A stretch of DNA of 64,000 nt from Cristatella mucedo (GCA_009760855.2 WPIO01000031.1:1321001-1385000), one strand, 5' to 3'; numbered from the stretch's first letter, positions 35,965 through 47,229 are shown. The notes: a model not told the origin generated them from the letters alone. Made by a program: numbers and translations.

Positions 35965-36615
35965 AATCAAATCTCTATCCATGGGCTGTACAACTCGTTA
36001 CAGAAGAAAAATAACCAAGATTTAATAGTATGCATCATGCTTAGACAAGCACGCAGAACCACACGGAAGTTAGTGCAGCCGTCTAATGAAAGTTCACTTT
36101 GAAATAGGACAGCAAGATTTCTTGAAGACTCAACGGGAGATATGCTGGCAAAGCCGATTGATTTAGAGAGATTGTGGTTTCCCAATATCTGAGTCGCACT
36201 TGGTTTGCCCATAACTAGTAAGTTTGTTATATCATCATTCAATTTAAGAACTGTTGCTGCCATTCATCTGCGGATTGTCATCCATGCATGCAGTAAAGGA
36301 GTTGAGAGAATTCGACGAGCCGGGGCGCTGGGAGGGATGAAAGCAAATGTACAAACGAGTGCCATCTGCTCAGAAGTGAAAGCCCATACTGTGCCTGGTA
36401 ATCACATCGGCAAGTGGGAGGGTATAAAACGTGAAGAGACCTGGACCAAGCACAGAGCCCTGAGGTGCCCCATACTTCGAGTGGCTCCTCGGATGATCTT
36501 TTACCGTTCACATCAATACTCTCGAGTCTCCCACTGTGATAGGACTTAAACCATTGCCGTGCAGTACCAGTGATGCCCAGGTGCCTTGACCTGTGCACAC
36601 CTTCGCGTTTCATCC
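35965..36615 (-). mobile_element. L2-B LINE fragment, degenerate
   Basis: Minus-strand frames show L-G-I-T-G-T-A-R-Q-W-F-K-S-Y (36278-36613), and N-L-L-V-M-G-K-P-S and S-I-S-P-V-E-S (35967-36263). They match RT segments of the copies at 32476 and 60951. Truncated at both ends. Confidence 0.85.
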
Positions 36616-36809
36616 TACCCCCCCCCCCCGGTCCACCGGAGTGATTTTGCCATGCGGAGGAAGCCGCCGCTGGCTAGCTTTGCTTTTTCAGCTGTCTACT
36701 TGACAACCTCTGCGCCTTGCTACCGATGAGCCATCGACTGAGCACAGATTGCTGCCGTGAATGGCGGCAGCGATCTGTGCCGCTGAGCGTCCTTTGTTTT
36801 CGTTTGCAG

Positions 36810-37037
36810 AAGTGCAGCCACCGCAGCGCCGCCGCTCGCCGCGGCAAGCCGATGTCACCCCGGATCTAGCCGAAGGCTTGCGCTTTGACGAAGTGGGTCT
36901 CATCCCAGCGGAGCGGTTCGCTGAGGCGGTCCGTCTGCTGCCATCGAGGGCGTCGTGGCGCGACGGACCAGAGATTGCAGGCCCCCCGAACCTGCGAGGC
37001 TCGCTCAGAGCATTCGTTGCGGGTGACTCGGCAACAG
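36810..37037 (+). CDS. Repeat-module exon, 76 codons, phase 1-1
   Basis: The acceptor is ttttcgtttgcag and the donor is acaggtactt. Markedly GC-richer than the modules to its left. Start V-Q-P-P-Q-R-R-R-S-P-R-Q-A-D-V carries a short basic insertion. Middle F-D-E-V-G-L-I-P-A-E-R-F-A-E-A-V is perfect. The core reads L-P-S-R-A-S-W-R-D-G-P-E-I-A-G-P-P. The end is extended (A-F-V-A-G-D-S-A-T-G). Confidence 0.88.
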
Positions 37038-37512
37038 GTACTTCGAGCAGCGGAAAGTTAGACCAGCGTCTTCACCGTCGCCGCCGCCGACTGTCGACGA
37101 GCCACGTTGACCTTGGCCTCTGGCTCTCCTCATTTGCTCGGCTTTCGTGCTCTATGAGCGACCTTGCTCGAGCGAGGGTGCGGTTAGCAGAGATCGTGAA
37201 CGCGTTCGGGGGCGCCTTTTTTTGTTAGAGGCTGTCGCTCGCTGGCGACGTCGCCGGTGATTTCGTCGCACTTTCGCGTTTTCGGCTTTCGAGCTTTCTC
37301 CGCTTAGCGTCCGATCTATTTAACCAAGCGCCTTCCTAGTGGATTTGTGAGAAATTCCGCACAGCCTCACATTCCATCGTGCTTGATAGATCTCGCTTAT
37401 ACCAAGCTCGTTGTCGTCGCCACCATCTAGCATTTGGAATTACTCTCCGGCTTTTGAATGCTACACTCCGAAAGGTCTGCAGCGAATTTTTTAAATTGAA
37501 CTACATTTTCAG
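37038..37512. other. Intron, nothing recognised
   Basis: GC-rich first half, then ordinary sequence. The open frame continuing past the donor has no module similarity. Confidence 0.45.
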
Positions 37513-37725
37513 CTACGGATGCGCGGCCGGAAAGGCGAGCCGACGTCGTGGCCATACCTTCAGGCGTAGCTGATTTGGTGGAAGCGGCCCTCGTCCAGCC
37601 GGTGCAAGTGGGCGAAGCGGTGCGCCGACCGTCGGCGTCATCGTGGAGAGACGGGCCGCTTACTGCCGCTCCCTTCGGCGATGCCTTTCGGCAGGCTTCA
37701 TTTTCAGGTGCATCTGCTGATGCTG
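37513..37725 (+). CDS. Repeat-module exon, 71 codons, phase 1-1
   Basis: The acceptor is actacattttcag and the donor is ctggtaagct. Start T-D-A-R-P-E-R-R-A-D-V-V and core A-V-R-R-P-S-A-S-S-W-R-D-G-P define the consensus; the middle is V-E-A-A-L-V-Q-P-V-Q. A GT at 37707 (tcaggtgcat) lies inside the exon and would cut six codons from the end without changing phase. Confidence 0.9.
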
Positions 37726-38055
37726 GTAAGCTCAGCCAAATCCCGATGACCTCTGCAAATATGTAAAGTAACGAAAGTAACGAAGTATATAAATAACATA
37801 ATTTATATATATATATATATATATATAATGCATAACAAAATAAGTAACGTGAAAATTGATGAATAAAATGCGAGCTGAGGCAAACCCGTCGGCGGGATGC
37901 GTCAGGCTATATGTCAAAAAACACAGACAGGAAATAGCGAACTAAAGGAACAAAGGATGCGCCAGCATATCCAAGAACGGTTGTACGAGAATTGTCGCCA
38001 AACTTTGTGCTGGCAGATGCGAGAAATTAGTTCCTCAACTACACTAGGTATCTTA
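37726..38055. other. Intron with short (TA)n at 37806-37827
   Basis: Nothing else recognised. Confidence 0.45.
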
Positions 38056-38059
38056 ATTC

Positions 38060-38400
38060 CCGCTCTTCTGACTAAATTCGCTTAGCTGCGCCTCTAATCA
38101 ACTACGAATTTTCTGAGACCGTGCCTTTAGTTCACATGCTCCCAAAGCGTGGAACTAACTCCTGATTGAAGTCACAAAATCTCCTGACTTTATGGCATTG
38201 AAGAATAAGTTAGTTAAAATGCACATATTTTTCACACCATATGGTGGTTCCGTGTGAATTATCCTCTGTGCATGTGTGGACTGACACCTTGCATGCTATC
38301 ACTACTCAATTTACACGGTTTCGTCGCAGCATATTTAAAGTGCCTAGAAAGAAACTGTAGCTTTTTAATGCGCTGTACAAGTGTCGCATTATAAATCATA
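38060..38400 (+). mobile_element. L2-B LINE 3' end fragment
   Basis: Contains tttagttcacatgctcccaa, ggaactaactcctgattgaa and atttaaagtgcctagaaaga, the usual end of L2-B. The tail region is AT-rich, with an ATTAATTA palindrome-like stretch (38395-38460). Confidence 0.65.
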
Positions 38401-38460
38401 ATTATTTAATTAATTACAGTATTAAATAATTATATTTATTTAATCAATTAATACTGTAAT

Positions 38461-39019
38461 AATACGGTCATGGACCGCTGCTTTCTTTTCTTGTCTTATC
38501 TGCTACACCGTCACTACTGGTCGCTGCTAGCGCGGACCCTGCGGCGCCGGCGGCAGTCTCCTGCGGGCGTTATGCGCGCCCGTCTACGACATTACCAGAC
38601 ATCGAGTTCATGATGGGATTGAAAAAGTCTGGCCGACGCAAAGCTCTAAATTAATATCCTTATAGCTGAGTAGATATACGATACTGTATTCTTGAGAAGC
38701 ACACGAGTATTATTGAGGAAAGCCCACACAAGATGGCTTTATCAGTCTGAGATAAATAGGACTCGGTTAGGGCCCGGTATAAACCCATGACAGTTACAGT
38801 ACTACATGCACGACACTACTCATGTAATAAGCCGGCTCCAGTTTGAACATACACAATTACAAAATTTTACGCTGCCATATGTTTTGAAATGCTTGCCCTT
38901 TTTTATCCGTCTCTCGAGTAATTGGGAACTCTTCGTACTGTGGGAATTCGTCCCTAGCCACCCATGTACAGGTATGTAAGTGAAGGCTACGCCCCTCTCT
39001 CGATGTATTTCTGTTTCCC
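38461..39019. other. Intron, nothing recognised
   Basis: A GC-rich patch lies at 38525-38590. A donor-like acaggtatgt at 38969 ends an open stretch, but there is no acceptor or module motif. Confidence 0.35.
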
Positions 39020-39031
39020 TCCTTGTACTCC

Positions 39032-39063
<32 letters not shown>

Positions 39064-39140
39064 TTACCTATCTATCTATCTCTATTTATATATCTCTCTC
39101 TTTATTCATCTCTATCTCTCTTTATCTATCTCTCGCTTGA

Positions 39141-39197
<57 letters not shown>

Positions 39198-39560
39198 TTT
39201 CTCTTTCTCTTTTCCTCTTGCCTTCGCTATCCCTATCTGTTCCCATCTTCTCTGTGCCCCACCCTCTTTATTTTTTATTCTCTCTCTCTCTTCTCTCTGT
39301 TTCTTCCCTCTCTCGCCCTCCCTTTTGCTCTTCCTCTTTCCCTTTCTTTTCCTCTCACCCTCTATCTAGCTAGCTCGCCTCCTCTCTCTCTCTATCTCCT
39401 TTCTATTCTATCTCCTTTCCTATCTCTCTCCTTCCCTAGATCTCTCTCTCCTACTGCTTCTCTCTCTCTCTATATTTTTTCTTCTCTCTTTTTCCATCTT
39501 TCTCACTCTCTTCATCTCTCCCTCTCACTATCTCTCACTATCTCACTCGCTCAATCTCTT
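39020..39560. repeat. Pyrimidine tract with (TC)n and (TATC)n blocks
   Basis: About 540 bp almost purely C/T on the plus strand, with pure TC runs at 39036-39063 and 39147-39194 and TATC/TTTC interruptions elsewhere. Confidence 0.93.
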
Positions 39561-40041
39561 TCCTTTCAGTGCAGAGCTAGATTGTTTCCGTCACTCCTTT
39601 TTCACCTCACGGCTGCATGCAGGGAATCGCTCCTTCAAGTCGGATGGGCCCAAGAGCCGTCTGCCTCCATCGCTTATATGACCTGCTAATCTCAATTGCC
39701 ACACGTGCTTTCAGCAAGTTGCGGTGTCGAGCAGCACTGCAGTGGACCGCTCGTGTGGGAGTTGTCTTCCATATGGGTGGACCTACGTAGGTCTGGCTGC
39801 GTCTAGCTATCTCGTCGTCGACCAAACCAGGCGTTTTGGTTGCAGCTGCTCACTCAATCGCCGCTGGTAGCATTCAACCGACAGCTCTGTCGGTACAGTG
39901 CCTGACTGGAAAATCCTAGTTTTGAAAGATCCTTGTCGCTCGTGGCGACACTCGTTCGTCGTCCCTCAGAGTCCCGAGGTAGCCAATCTTCGGTTGTTCT
40001 TTGTCTAGCAATTGTGTCTGATTTATTGCTTTAGTCATAAT
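39561..40041. other. Intron, nothing recognised
   Basis: A good acceptor-like ggttttggttgcag sits at about 39842, but the frame behind it has no module motifs and closes quickly. Confidence 0.35.
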
Positions 40042-40186
40042 TGTAATAAAAATTCCTTTGAATAGCACCCAAAGAGAACTTAATCACCGTTCAGGCGTTT
40101 CACATATGCAACGGGGCTCGAGCCCTCGACCTCGACCAGACCTTGGTTAGGGTGAGCACCTTAACCGCTGGGCCAAACCAGTGTGG
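40042..40186 (-). mobile_element. SINE-1 copy
   Basis: Reversed tail atagcacccaaagagaactt, body aggcgtttcacatatgcaac, B box gggctcgagccctcgac, and A box reversed at ttaaccgctgggccaaacca. Confidence 0.85.
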
Positions 40187-40314
40187 TCATATATCAGGGG
40201 TTCTTAATGAAGGTACAGTAATCAAGGTTTCTTTAATGCATTACAACATTTTATTGGCCATTATTATGCTTAGTTCGTCGGTGGCCATTTTTTTGGCTGT
40301 TTACGCTTACTTAT

Positions 40315-40720
40315 TGCCCTCAGAGAACTCAATCTCTCTCTAGGCGCTTTACATTTGCTGTAAAGTGAAATGCAATTGAATGGTAAGTAAAATCATGCTT
40401 TAAAAACAAACGAAATGAATAATATGGTTAGGGGTGACATGCACAGGGTCAGCATGCAAATGTGGTTAGTGGCAGCATGCACAGTGTCAGCACGCATAAG
40501 CACATGAAGGACGAATCACAGGGACCCACTAAATGCTGCAATGAATAGGTGCATTTTTAGTTTCTTTTTAACAGTGGTCAGGTCAGGAGATGCCAGGACG
40601 CAAGTCGGGAGTGAGTTCCAGGCTTTGGGAGCATACGAACTAAATGCTCGGTCTCCAAAGGATTTGAGGTTTGTACGAGGTATTTGTAGACTGTTGGATT
40701 CCATCTGCAGTCAGCAGTGG
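40315..40720 (-). mobile_element. L2-B LINE 3' fragment
   Basis: Very similar to 32190-32540: the 3' untranslated words in the same order, then the last coding part with [20 protein letters not shown] on the minus strand. It breaks off at the SE-S-N-S-L-Q position. Confidence 0.85.
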
Positions 40721-41071
40721 TGTTCATTGCCTACTAGTTTAAGGTGCTGCTGCCGGTTTATGAGTCATTGCGATTAGTGAGGCGTAAGTCAGGGCCTGCA
40801 GAGGCTGAGCATATGCGACTAGGACGCCGGGCGGGCGGTCGCGTGCTGGCCCGCAGAGGCGTCCGTGCAAACGAACTTCTACTGTGAGCGTATTCGGAAG
40901 CCGCTTTGGCGCTGCCGATCAGTAGATCGCTTCGGCACTGCAAGAGCTTTGTTGGGCTCGGCTGGCTACTTCCGATTGCATCTCATCACGTGAGCAGGTG
41001 AATCGGCGAATTGAACTTGAGCAATGTCGCATTAGGCCCGGCTCAGCAATCTTTACTCTGACCACCCACAG
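40721..41071. other. Intron, nothing recognised
   Basis: GC-rich. The minus-strand frame at 40758-40943 has no support. Confidence 0.4.
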
Positions 41072-41284
41072 TTGCAGGAACGCGACCTGCACAGCGAGCG
41101 GACGCTTTTGTGCATTCTTTCGGAGGGGTACAGCTTGGCGAAGCTTCTCTCATTCCTGCGGCACAATTCATCCAAGCGGCTCGCAGAGCGTCCACCTCGT
41201 CTTGGAGAGAGGCGCTTCACGTCGATGGCCCGACTATTCACGTCTCAAGGCGCCCTTCACTCGCGGAAGATGCGCCTCGTGGAG
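41072..41284 (+). CDS. Repeat-module exon, 71 codons, phase 1-1
   Basis: The acceptor is ctgaccacccacag and the donor is ggaggtaagc. Start A-G-T-R-P-A-Q-R-A-D-A; middle L-G-E-A-S-L-I-P-A-A-Q-F-I-Q-A; core R-R-A-S-T-S-S-W-R-E-A. D-G-P appears a few residues later than usual (H-V-D-G-P-T-I). The end is D-A-P-R-G-G. The intron after it is unusually short; see the next exon. Confidence 0.88.
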
Positions 41285-41363
41285 GTAAGCTATCGCGGCA
41301 CAGCGAGCGGAATCGAACGCTCGCGAGCTCCGACAGGCGTCGTGGATATTTCTTTTGGCGCAG

Positions 41364-41513
41364 CTCAGCCCTCGCTAGGTGTAGGTTTCATTTTGTCCTT
41401 GCACGTTATTGAAGCGGAACGAAGACAGTCGACGACCTTTCAGCGAGGCGGTTCGCTTATCGACCAGAATAGCTTGAGGCACAGCGCCTCGCTTTCGGCA
41501 GCATCGCCGATGG
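41364..41513 (+). CDS. Module exon, 50 codons, after 79-base intron
   Basis: The acceptor is atttcttttggcgcag and the donor is atgggtgagc, both phase 1. The peptide L-G-V-G-F-I-L-S-L-H-V, then E-A-E-R-R-Q-S-T-T-F, matches the second third of the module, with Phe for Trp. The module's usual first third is missing, but weakly similar codons lie upstream in the intron (V-V-D-I-S-F-G in frame). An AG at 41302-41303 could start a longer exon of 70 codons, leaving only 19 bases of intron. Confidence 0.65.
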
Positions 41514-42316
41514 GTGAGCGGCACTGCTGTGCCAACACGCTTTGCTGCTCTGCGCTAAGCTGTCGCTCTCGGCTACTCTGCGCTACGCTGTCGAACAGCC
41601 CAAACCTGGCTGAGTGGCTCCATCGTCTCTGCTTCAAGATTCGGGTTTAGAGCCTGTATATCTGTCATCGTCACTGACGGTTGTATGCCAGCAAGGTTTT
41701 ATGTGGTGGCTGCGTGGCATTTTCAAATGAATTACAGAGCCCGAGCGAGATTCAATAACTAAAATTGTTCATCTCACGCAGCCTAGAACGTAAGAAACGC
41801 GGCCAAGACTTACTGCCGGAGGACAGTCCCGAATAGAAGTGGCTGCCGTGCTCAACTGGCAAAGCCTGGTCCAAATCGAGAGAGAGAGAGAGAGGGAGAG
41901 AGGGGGGGAGAGAGAGAGAGCAAGAGGGAAAAAGAGCATAGCATCGCTGAGTAAGAATTGAGCTTAATTAAGCATCACAACCTACGACCTGTGCAAGGAA
42001 AGCATCTGTGGCCGAAATATCGAGAGCTATTGAAGAATGGCTTTCACGTACATACTAATACGTACTATTTTATCTTGGTATTATAGATCAGAATTTGGCA
42101 AGCCTTATACGCCGTATTCAGAGGTGCAATTGTTTGCCTGTACCCAACAAGTATTGGTAGCTAATGCAGAATTCTGAGGAAGGGGACACGTGCGGCTGAA
42201 CTTATGCTTAGATTCACAACTAGCCTGCTGCCATACCAAGTAATAGCAGCAGTGGCTTCAGAGGCTCTCTTAAAGTGGCATCATTTGACTGGTGCCGCTA
42301 AAACATTTTTTTGCAG
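41514..42316. other. Intron with short (GA)n at 41878-41930
   Basis: The GA tract contains a GGGGGGG interruption. No mobile element recognised. Confidence 0.5.
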
Positions 42317-42537
42317 TTGCCCTGGTGTATGTTACTTTTGGCTGCGGCGCCTGCGGGCCATCGGCACCATCCGCGAAGAAGCACACGAGCTGGCACACTG
42401 TGTCCATCGCTACTTTCTTCTCGTGCTGTTACCGCTTTTGCATTACCCGCAATACCTGGATGCAGAGGGTTCGTTTAGAAAACGTTTCTACTGGGTCCGA
42501 TTCTCGTGGCTTTAAATTTATGAGCGCCTTGGGGGCA
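42317..42537 (+). CDS. Candidate divergent module exon, right end unsure
   Basis: An excellent acceptor (catttttttgcag) opens a phase-1 frame V-A-L-V-Y-V-T-F. It includes G-P-S-A-P-S-A-K-K-H-T-S-W-H-T, similar in order to R-P-S-A-S-S-W-x-D. No good phase-1 donor follows; the nearest usable GT (ggcagtaatc at 42538) leaves phase 0. Six cysteines make it unlike other modules. Possibly a decayed copy. Confidence 0.25.
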
Positions 42538-42907
42538 GTAATCGGAAAGACGGAAGACCAATGTGGGCCGAACAGCATCTCTGAGTTTTCCTTCGTGCCT
42601 TCTCTTCTATCTTTAGCTTTACTCCAGCTTCACTCGTTCGCACTGCAACATTGCTCCTGATATTCGAGCCGTCACTGGCTTCTTCTCGAGATTACTTTAT
42701 TGTGTTTCTTCAAGCATGCTTATTCGTGATTTTACGCTGTTACGAGCACTGCGATTGCGCCTTGGGGAATTTTAGTGCTGAAGCCACTGTGGCACGTTTG
42801 TAACACTACTTATCTCGAGGGGAAGGAAGTGTCCCGCCCATCTAGAATAATCTAGGGCTGATGCGACAGCCTAGCTCTGCTCACTGCTTTGCAATTTATT
42901 TTTGCAG

Positions 42908-43114
42908 CACTGCCGGTGGTGAGACAAGCCAAAGTGTTGGACCGTCCTTCTGTGTCAACACAGCTCGCCGAAGTGAGCCACATTTCAGACCCGAAAATTG
43001 CCCACTCTGTTCAAAGGGCGTCGACGGTGGAGTCGTGGAGTGTGGGCCCGCAGGTCACGACCCCTCTAATCTACGATGCACGTCAAGCTCTCTTTGAGAG
43101 AGAAGCGACGAAAG
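42908..43114 (+). CDS. Repeat-module exon, 69 codons, phase 1-1
   Basis: The acceptor is atttatttttgcag and the donor is aaaggtaagc. Start L-P-V-V-R-Q-A-K-V; middle L-A-E-V-S-H-I-S-D-P-K-I-A-H-S-V; core Q-R-A-S-T-V-E-S-W-S-V-G-P-Q-V-T-T-P, with Val for Asp and one residue inserted before Trp. End R-E-A-T-K-G, nearly the same as the exon at 35416. Confidence 0.87.
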
Positions 43115-43240
43115 GTAAGCGGTAAACTTAACCAACCGAATCTGGTCTAAGCATCTTGGGCAGCGAAAAAATGCCTTGCAGGCTGTGCCTCCCCTCTCGC
43201 TGGCCTTGCGGCCTAAGCCTTGTCCGTGGGCTTGTGCTAG

Positions 43241-43456
43241 TGCAAGCGGTCTCAAACGAAGCCGACGTTTTGCAGCATGTACGCGTCCCTTTCTCCAATG
43301 CTGAATGTTGCATGGTTTCGCGACGTAGCGTCGGCTTTTCTTGTATGGGGAGCCTCAGTGGCGAGTTCCCTTGCGATCTCAAAGCCACCGAGATTGAACG
43401 GAACTCGGTGTTCCGCTCAGTAGGCATTTCTCGAACACTCGGAACGTCCGAACGCG
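43241..43456 (+). CDS. Divergent module exon, 72 codons, phase 1-1
   Basis: The acceptor is gcttgtgctag and the donor is cgcggtgagac. It follows the previous exon after a 126-base intron. Start Q-A-V-S-N-E-A-D-V-L fits A-x-R-P-x-R-A-D-V. Then S-R-R-S-V-G-F-S in place of the core, and R-T-L-G-T-S-E-R-G at the end. Four Cys residues and no Trp. Length and phase fit; sequence similarity is modest. Confidence 0.5.
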
Positions 43457-43984
43457 GTGAGACCTGAGAGCATTAACGTCTCTCCTAAAGCTGAGAGCTC
43501 GGGTCAGCATCCGGCTGCTTTGCTCTTGCGCCTTCGCTCTCACCAAATTGAACTAAGGAACAAACAAACTAACTAACCAAGTAACGAGACACCTGTGCCA
43601 CGCTCTCAGCGTAGGCTCTCTATAAGGGCGAGTTCTGTGTGCATGTTATCTATCACTCACTATAAAACGAAAACTATAACGACAATAAATATATAAATAA
43701 ATATATAATATATATATATATATAAATAAATATATAAAATATATAAACTATAACGACATTCTTCTTATATAGCATGTGTAAAGTTCCTACAAATTGATTA
43801 ATTTCTCTGATGGCGCTATACAAATACAACAATTATGACAGCGAATTGTGTGCATTTATGCTGTCACTCCTTCAGGTTCGTCCTTCACTTGGTTCTATTA
43901 GTGGCTTAAGTGTGTGTGTCTGCGCGCACATTTTGGTAATTTTGAAATTCAAAATCCGAAACAGTGATCTAAATATGCCTCATA
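43457..43984. other. Intron with TA-rich patch at 43680-43750
   Basis: Between 43760 and 43830 a tcctacaaattgattaattt...ctctgatggcgctatacaa word looks like an L2/SINE tail remnant. Nothing else recognised. Confidence 0.4.
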
Positions 43985-44310
43985 CTAGCTATTTACACTA
44001 ACAATACTAATAATACATTTTGATAGTTCCCTCGGAGAACTTAATCTCTTTCTAAGCACCTTACATGCATTGTAAAAGAAGCGTGGTCACACGATTAGTG
44101 AGAGCATGCTTAGTGTCAACATGGAGAATACGGTTAGTTGTAACATGCACAGTGCCAACGTGCAAACATAACTAGTGGAAACTTGCATAGTCTTAGCACG
44201 CATAAGAACGCAAAGAAAAAATCACAAAAACGCTACAAATTCTGTGAGGAACAGATGCGTTTGCTATAAAATGTCGTCAAGTCATGGGATGTCGTCAAGT
44301 CATGGGATGT
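43985..44310 (-). mobile_element. L2-B LINE 3' fragment, degenerate
   Basis: Reversed tail ttccctcggagaacttaatc, then worn 3' untranslated words (-cacagtgccaac-, -cacgcataaga-). It contains a tandem repeat at its right end. Confidence 0.65.
44269..44310. repeat. 18-bp tandem repeat, about 2.3 copies
   Basis: The unit atgtcgtcaagtcatggg is repeated exactly twice, then a partial, diverged third copy follows. Confidence 0.85.
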
Positions 44311-44955
44311 CGTTACGTCAACCGCCCCCACCACCAGTGCACACACGCAGACCTGCTCCAATTAGCAACACTACTGGAGTTTAGCCTAATTTTGCCTGCT
44401 CAACGACGAGGCTGAGTCGCTCGAGACATATCTCGGTTTGATAATTATAGTAAGATTTTAGGATTGATTGTTCATCAATGGACTTACTAAGTACTTTGGA
44501 GAAAATAATTTGCTGTTGCCATTAATTATACAGTACTTTGAGTAGAGAAACAGACCCGCAAACATTGGCTGCACAGTGACCTAATTTATTTATGAGAAAA
44601 TTAGTTTTACTCAGAAATTTGAATACCTGACACTCAAATAATTCAGCTCGGAAAATATATATCATCTAGAATTTGTCAAAGCCTAGATGTCTTGTTCCAA
44701 CGTGACCTCTAACTGAACGAATGCATCAGCTCCGCAGTCGAGATCGCCCACTTTCAGCTATGAAGCACTGCAAAAATGTGGGTCTGTTTAAAACAGCTGT
44801 ACAACTGCCGAGATGGTTCGTCTAGTGTTGACATCGTGTCTGAACATCTGTAACTGACTATTCGCAGATCGCTCTGCCTGTTCAAAAAGACGCTTAGAAT
44901 TGGGGCAAAACTCGACAGCTGTGACAAACTCGCTTGTCAGCCTTGAACATCGTCA
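44311..44955. other. Intron; weak L2-B traces only
   Basis: Words near 44690-44760 (gatgtcttgttccaacgtga; gcccactttcagctatgaag) recall the V-I-F-Q-S-D and Y-F-Q-L-H region of L2-B but are heavily worn. Confidence 0.4.
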
Positions 44956-45235
44956 TTCTTACGCAACGACAACTACTCTCCAACTGCCGACTATGGCACA
45001 TCTTTTTCAGCGGTCCTGAACTGCTACTCCTACGCTACTCACTACCTCAACTGCTCTCCTGACTCTGCTATGCTTCCCACTTTTTCTTTGTTGCGTGAGA
45101 CGAAGTCTGTTGGCTACCGAATGCGTACCGAAAGCCGCTTAGGCTGTGAGTGCGCTATACAAAACTCTCCTGCGTAACACCCACATGGTCTTTATGAATT
45201 TGTGGAGTTACTGACGGAGATACATTACATTACAT
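44956..45235 (+). mobile_element. L2-A LINE 3' end
   Basis: Begins ttacgcaacgacaactactc and runs to the L2-A end gagatacattacattacatt, nearly identical to 34800-35076. Confidence 0.88.
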
Positions 45236-45399
45236 TACTGTTGCCTTACCCTGGTCATCAATGACTTGCACTGGCTAACCACCAATCAACCACAATTTTT
45301 TCACATGTTTTCGGTTATTTCATTCTCTTGCTCCTGTCTGCCTTTCAGATTTCCTTCCAAATGGGGCTAGGTTTCATATCATAGGTTCTTATAACTTTG

Positions 45400-45715
45400 A
45401 GTAGTATAACTTTGAGGGAATCGTGGCAGAGTCAGGAAAGCAGTTGAGGTAGTGAGTAGCATGGAAGTCGCTGCTCTAGACCGCTGAAAAGAATGAGCCA
45501 TAGTCTGTAGCAGGAGAGTAGTTGTCGTTGCGTAAGAATTGTGGAAGCGAGTTCCACAGTCTAGGATCTGCAGAGCTATTGCTTCTGTCACCAATGGTCT
45601 TTAAGCGGAGGAATGGAACTGCTAATTGTTTGTCCATACAGGACATAAAGCACAAAGAGGCTGAAACTGGTGCAGCAGTTCAGCTAGGTACGGAGGAGCC
45701 CAGCCGTGGCGGGCA
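45400..45715 (-). mobile_element. L2-A LINE 3' part
   Basis: Plus strand shows the reversed words agtcaggaaagcagttgagg, gtcgttgcgtaagaattgtg and aactggtgcagcagttcagc. Same family as 45000 but inverted, leaving two opposed copies 165 bases apart. Confidence 0.85.
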
Positions 45716-45879
45716 AGTCTGTACAACTATCTAATATCCTTCCCAAAGTTTTGAGTGCAGTAACATCAGCTGCATTTTCATGGTCAATCTGTTATAGGGC
45801 TGCTCAAACTTAGGTAACGTCAACTCTTCTATGCTAATGTGAGAGGTCCTGAGCCCAAGGCTTCTGTGCAAGTTTAGCT

Positions 45880-46200
45880 ACGCTTTGAATCAACCTCTAA
45901 TCCTTTGGAGACCTCCCTTTAGTTCTTGTGCTCCCAAAGCCTATAACTCCTTCCCGATTCATTCACGACATCTTCTGACTTGACATCATCTAAACCGAAG
46001 CTAAACAAAATTATCTGTTATTTACAGAAATTTCTCCACTTATACGATTTTCCCTTTGGATGCATATGCATGCTGATATTGTAAATTGTATCTCTTACCA
46101 TGCTGACATGCTTCCTTTCCATCACATTTAAAGTGCCCAGAAAGAGAATCAGTTCTCTTAGGATGGTAAGCAGACGTCTTGAAATTATTTATTAGTTAAT
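45880..46200 (+). mobile_element. L2-B LINE 3' end fragment
   Basis: Has tcctttggagacctcccttt, tagttcttgtgctcccaaagc and a 3' end aaagtgcccagaaagagaat...cttaggat. Confidence 0.65.
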
Positions 46201-46443
46201 TTTGATGCTGGATGACTCCATTTAAACCATCATAAGTTCTATGAATGTCCATCGCAGCATCTCTTGGAACCTTTGTGGTCTTTCTTCGGTAAAAGGTCAT
46301 TTTCTCTTGATTTTTTCGAGAGCTTAAGTTTTTAGAGCGAGAGTTGACAAGAACTGCATTTTTTTATGGGACATTGTCGCACCGTTTCAAAATGTATTCT
46401 AGTAGATTACTGAACTTACGCGCTTTTTTATGCGTAACTGTAG

Positions 46444-47229
46444 AAAAAGCCAGTGTATCAAGACGGACAACAATTTCGGGAAGACGAGATGTTAGAATGC
46501 AGCGCTCTGGCCGAGGACCAGCCAGGCTTTCAGCTGATGCCAGCGCTGACTTTCAGCTGCCCTCCGTGCTGGTCATGGCAACAAGCTGGCCCGTACTATC
46601 CAGTAAGGCAGTCGGCGCCGAGTCTACAGCAGAGTTATCTTTCGACGACGATCAACAAAGAGCGAGCGGACTGGGTGATGAGGCGGCAACGTCGTCGCGA
46701 CTTCGACGAACAGTGGTCAGCGGGCCTCACCAGGATCGGCCCTCCGACCAGCACCTATATCCGGCTGAGAGTCAGCAGTTTAGTCGACGCGGCCAGCTCT
46801 ACCGATCGTACTCGCAGGGCGTTCATAATGAGAGTGCTCAGCTGCACCAGCGCGACGCCGTTCGCCGGTCGACCGAAGCGCTCGCCCACACTGCACTAGC
46901 CGCAGCCGCCGAGCAGGATCGCACGATCCTCGGCGAGTCGCCGCTCCACCGCTCCTTCGCCGGTCTTCAAATGGAACCGAGCCTGCGGTCACGAAGTCAA
47001 AGAAGAGACGCCGAAGAGGCTCCGAATCGGCGTATAGGCGTAGGCCGTGAGACTGCGAAGCCAGCGTACTTCTCAGAGGACGTCATGACGAGCGAGTCTG
47101 TTCGAGTCTCGGTGCCTCGGGCTGACGTGGACGTCGAAACTCGAGAAGGTGTAGCGTCTCGGCGAACGAGCGCAGCCGCTCCTCGGCGCCATGGCGACGA
47201 CAGAGCTTCACCCCCTATTGGCGCCAAAG
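46444..47229 (+). CDS. Long exon, 262 codons, phase 1-1
   Basis: The acceptor is atgcgtaactgtag and the donor is aaaggtgagtgc. First of the long exons. Rich in Ala, Arg, Ser and Glu; no predicted membrane segment; probably disordered. Around residue 138 it has A-V-R-R-S-T-E-A-L-A-H. This resembles both the E-A-V-R-R-P-S-A core of the short modules and L-R-R-S-T-D-P-L-A-D in the long exon at 52869. It starts K-A-S-V-S-R-R and ends S-P-P-I-G-A-K-G. Reading in the other two plus frames is interrupted, which supports this frame. Confidence 0.8.

Noticed and set aside
38880-38980. Exon ending at acaggtatgt (38969)
   Set aside because: Open in phase 1 but with no acceptor and no similarity to other exons.
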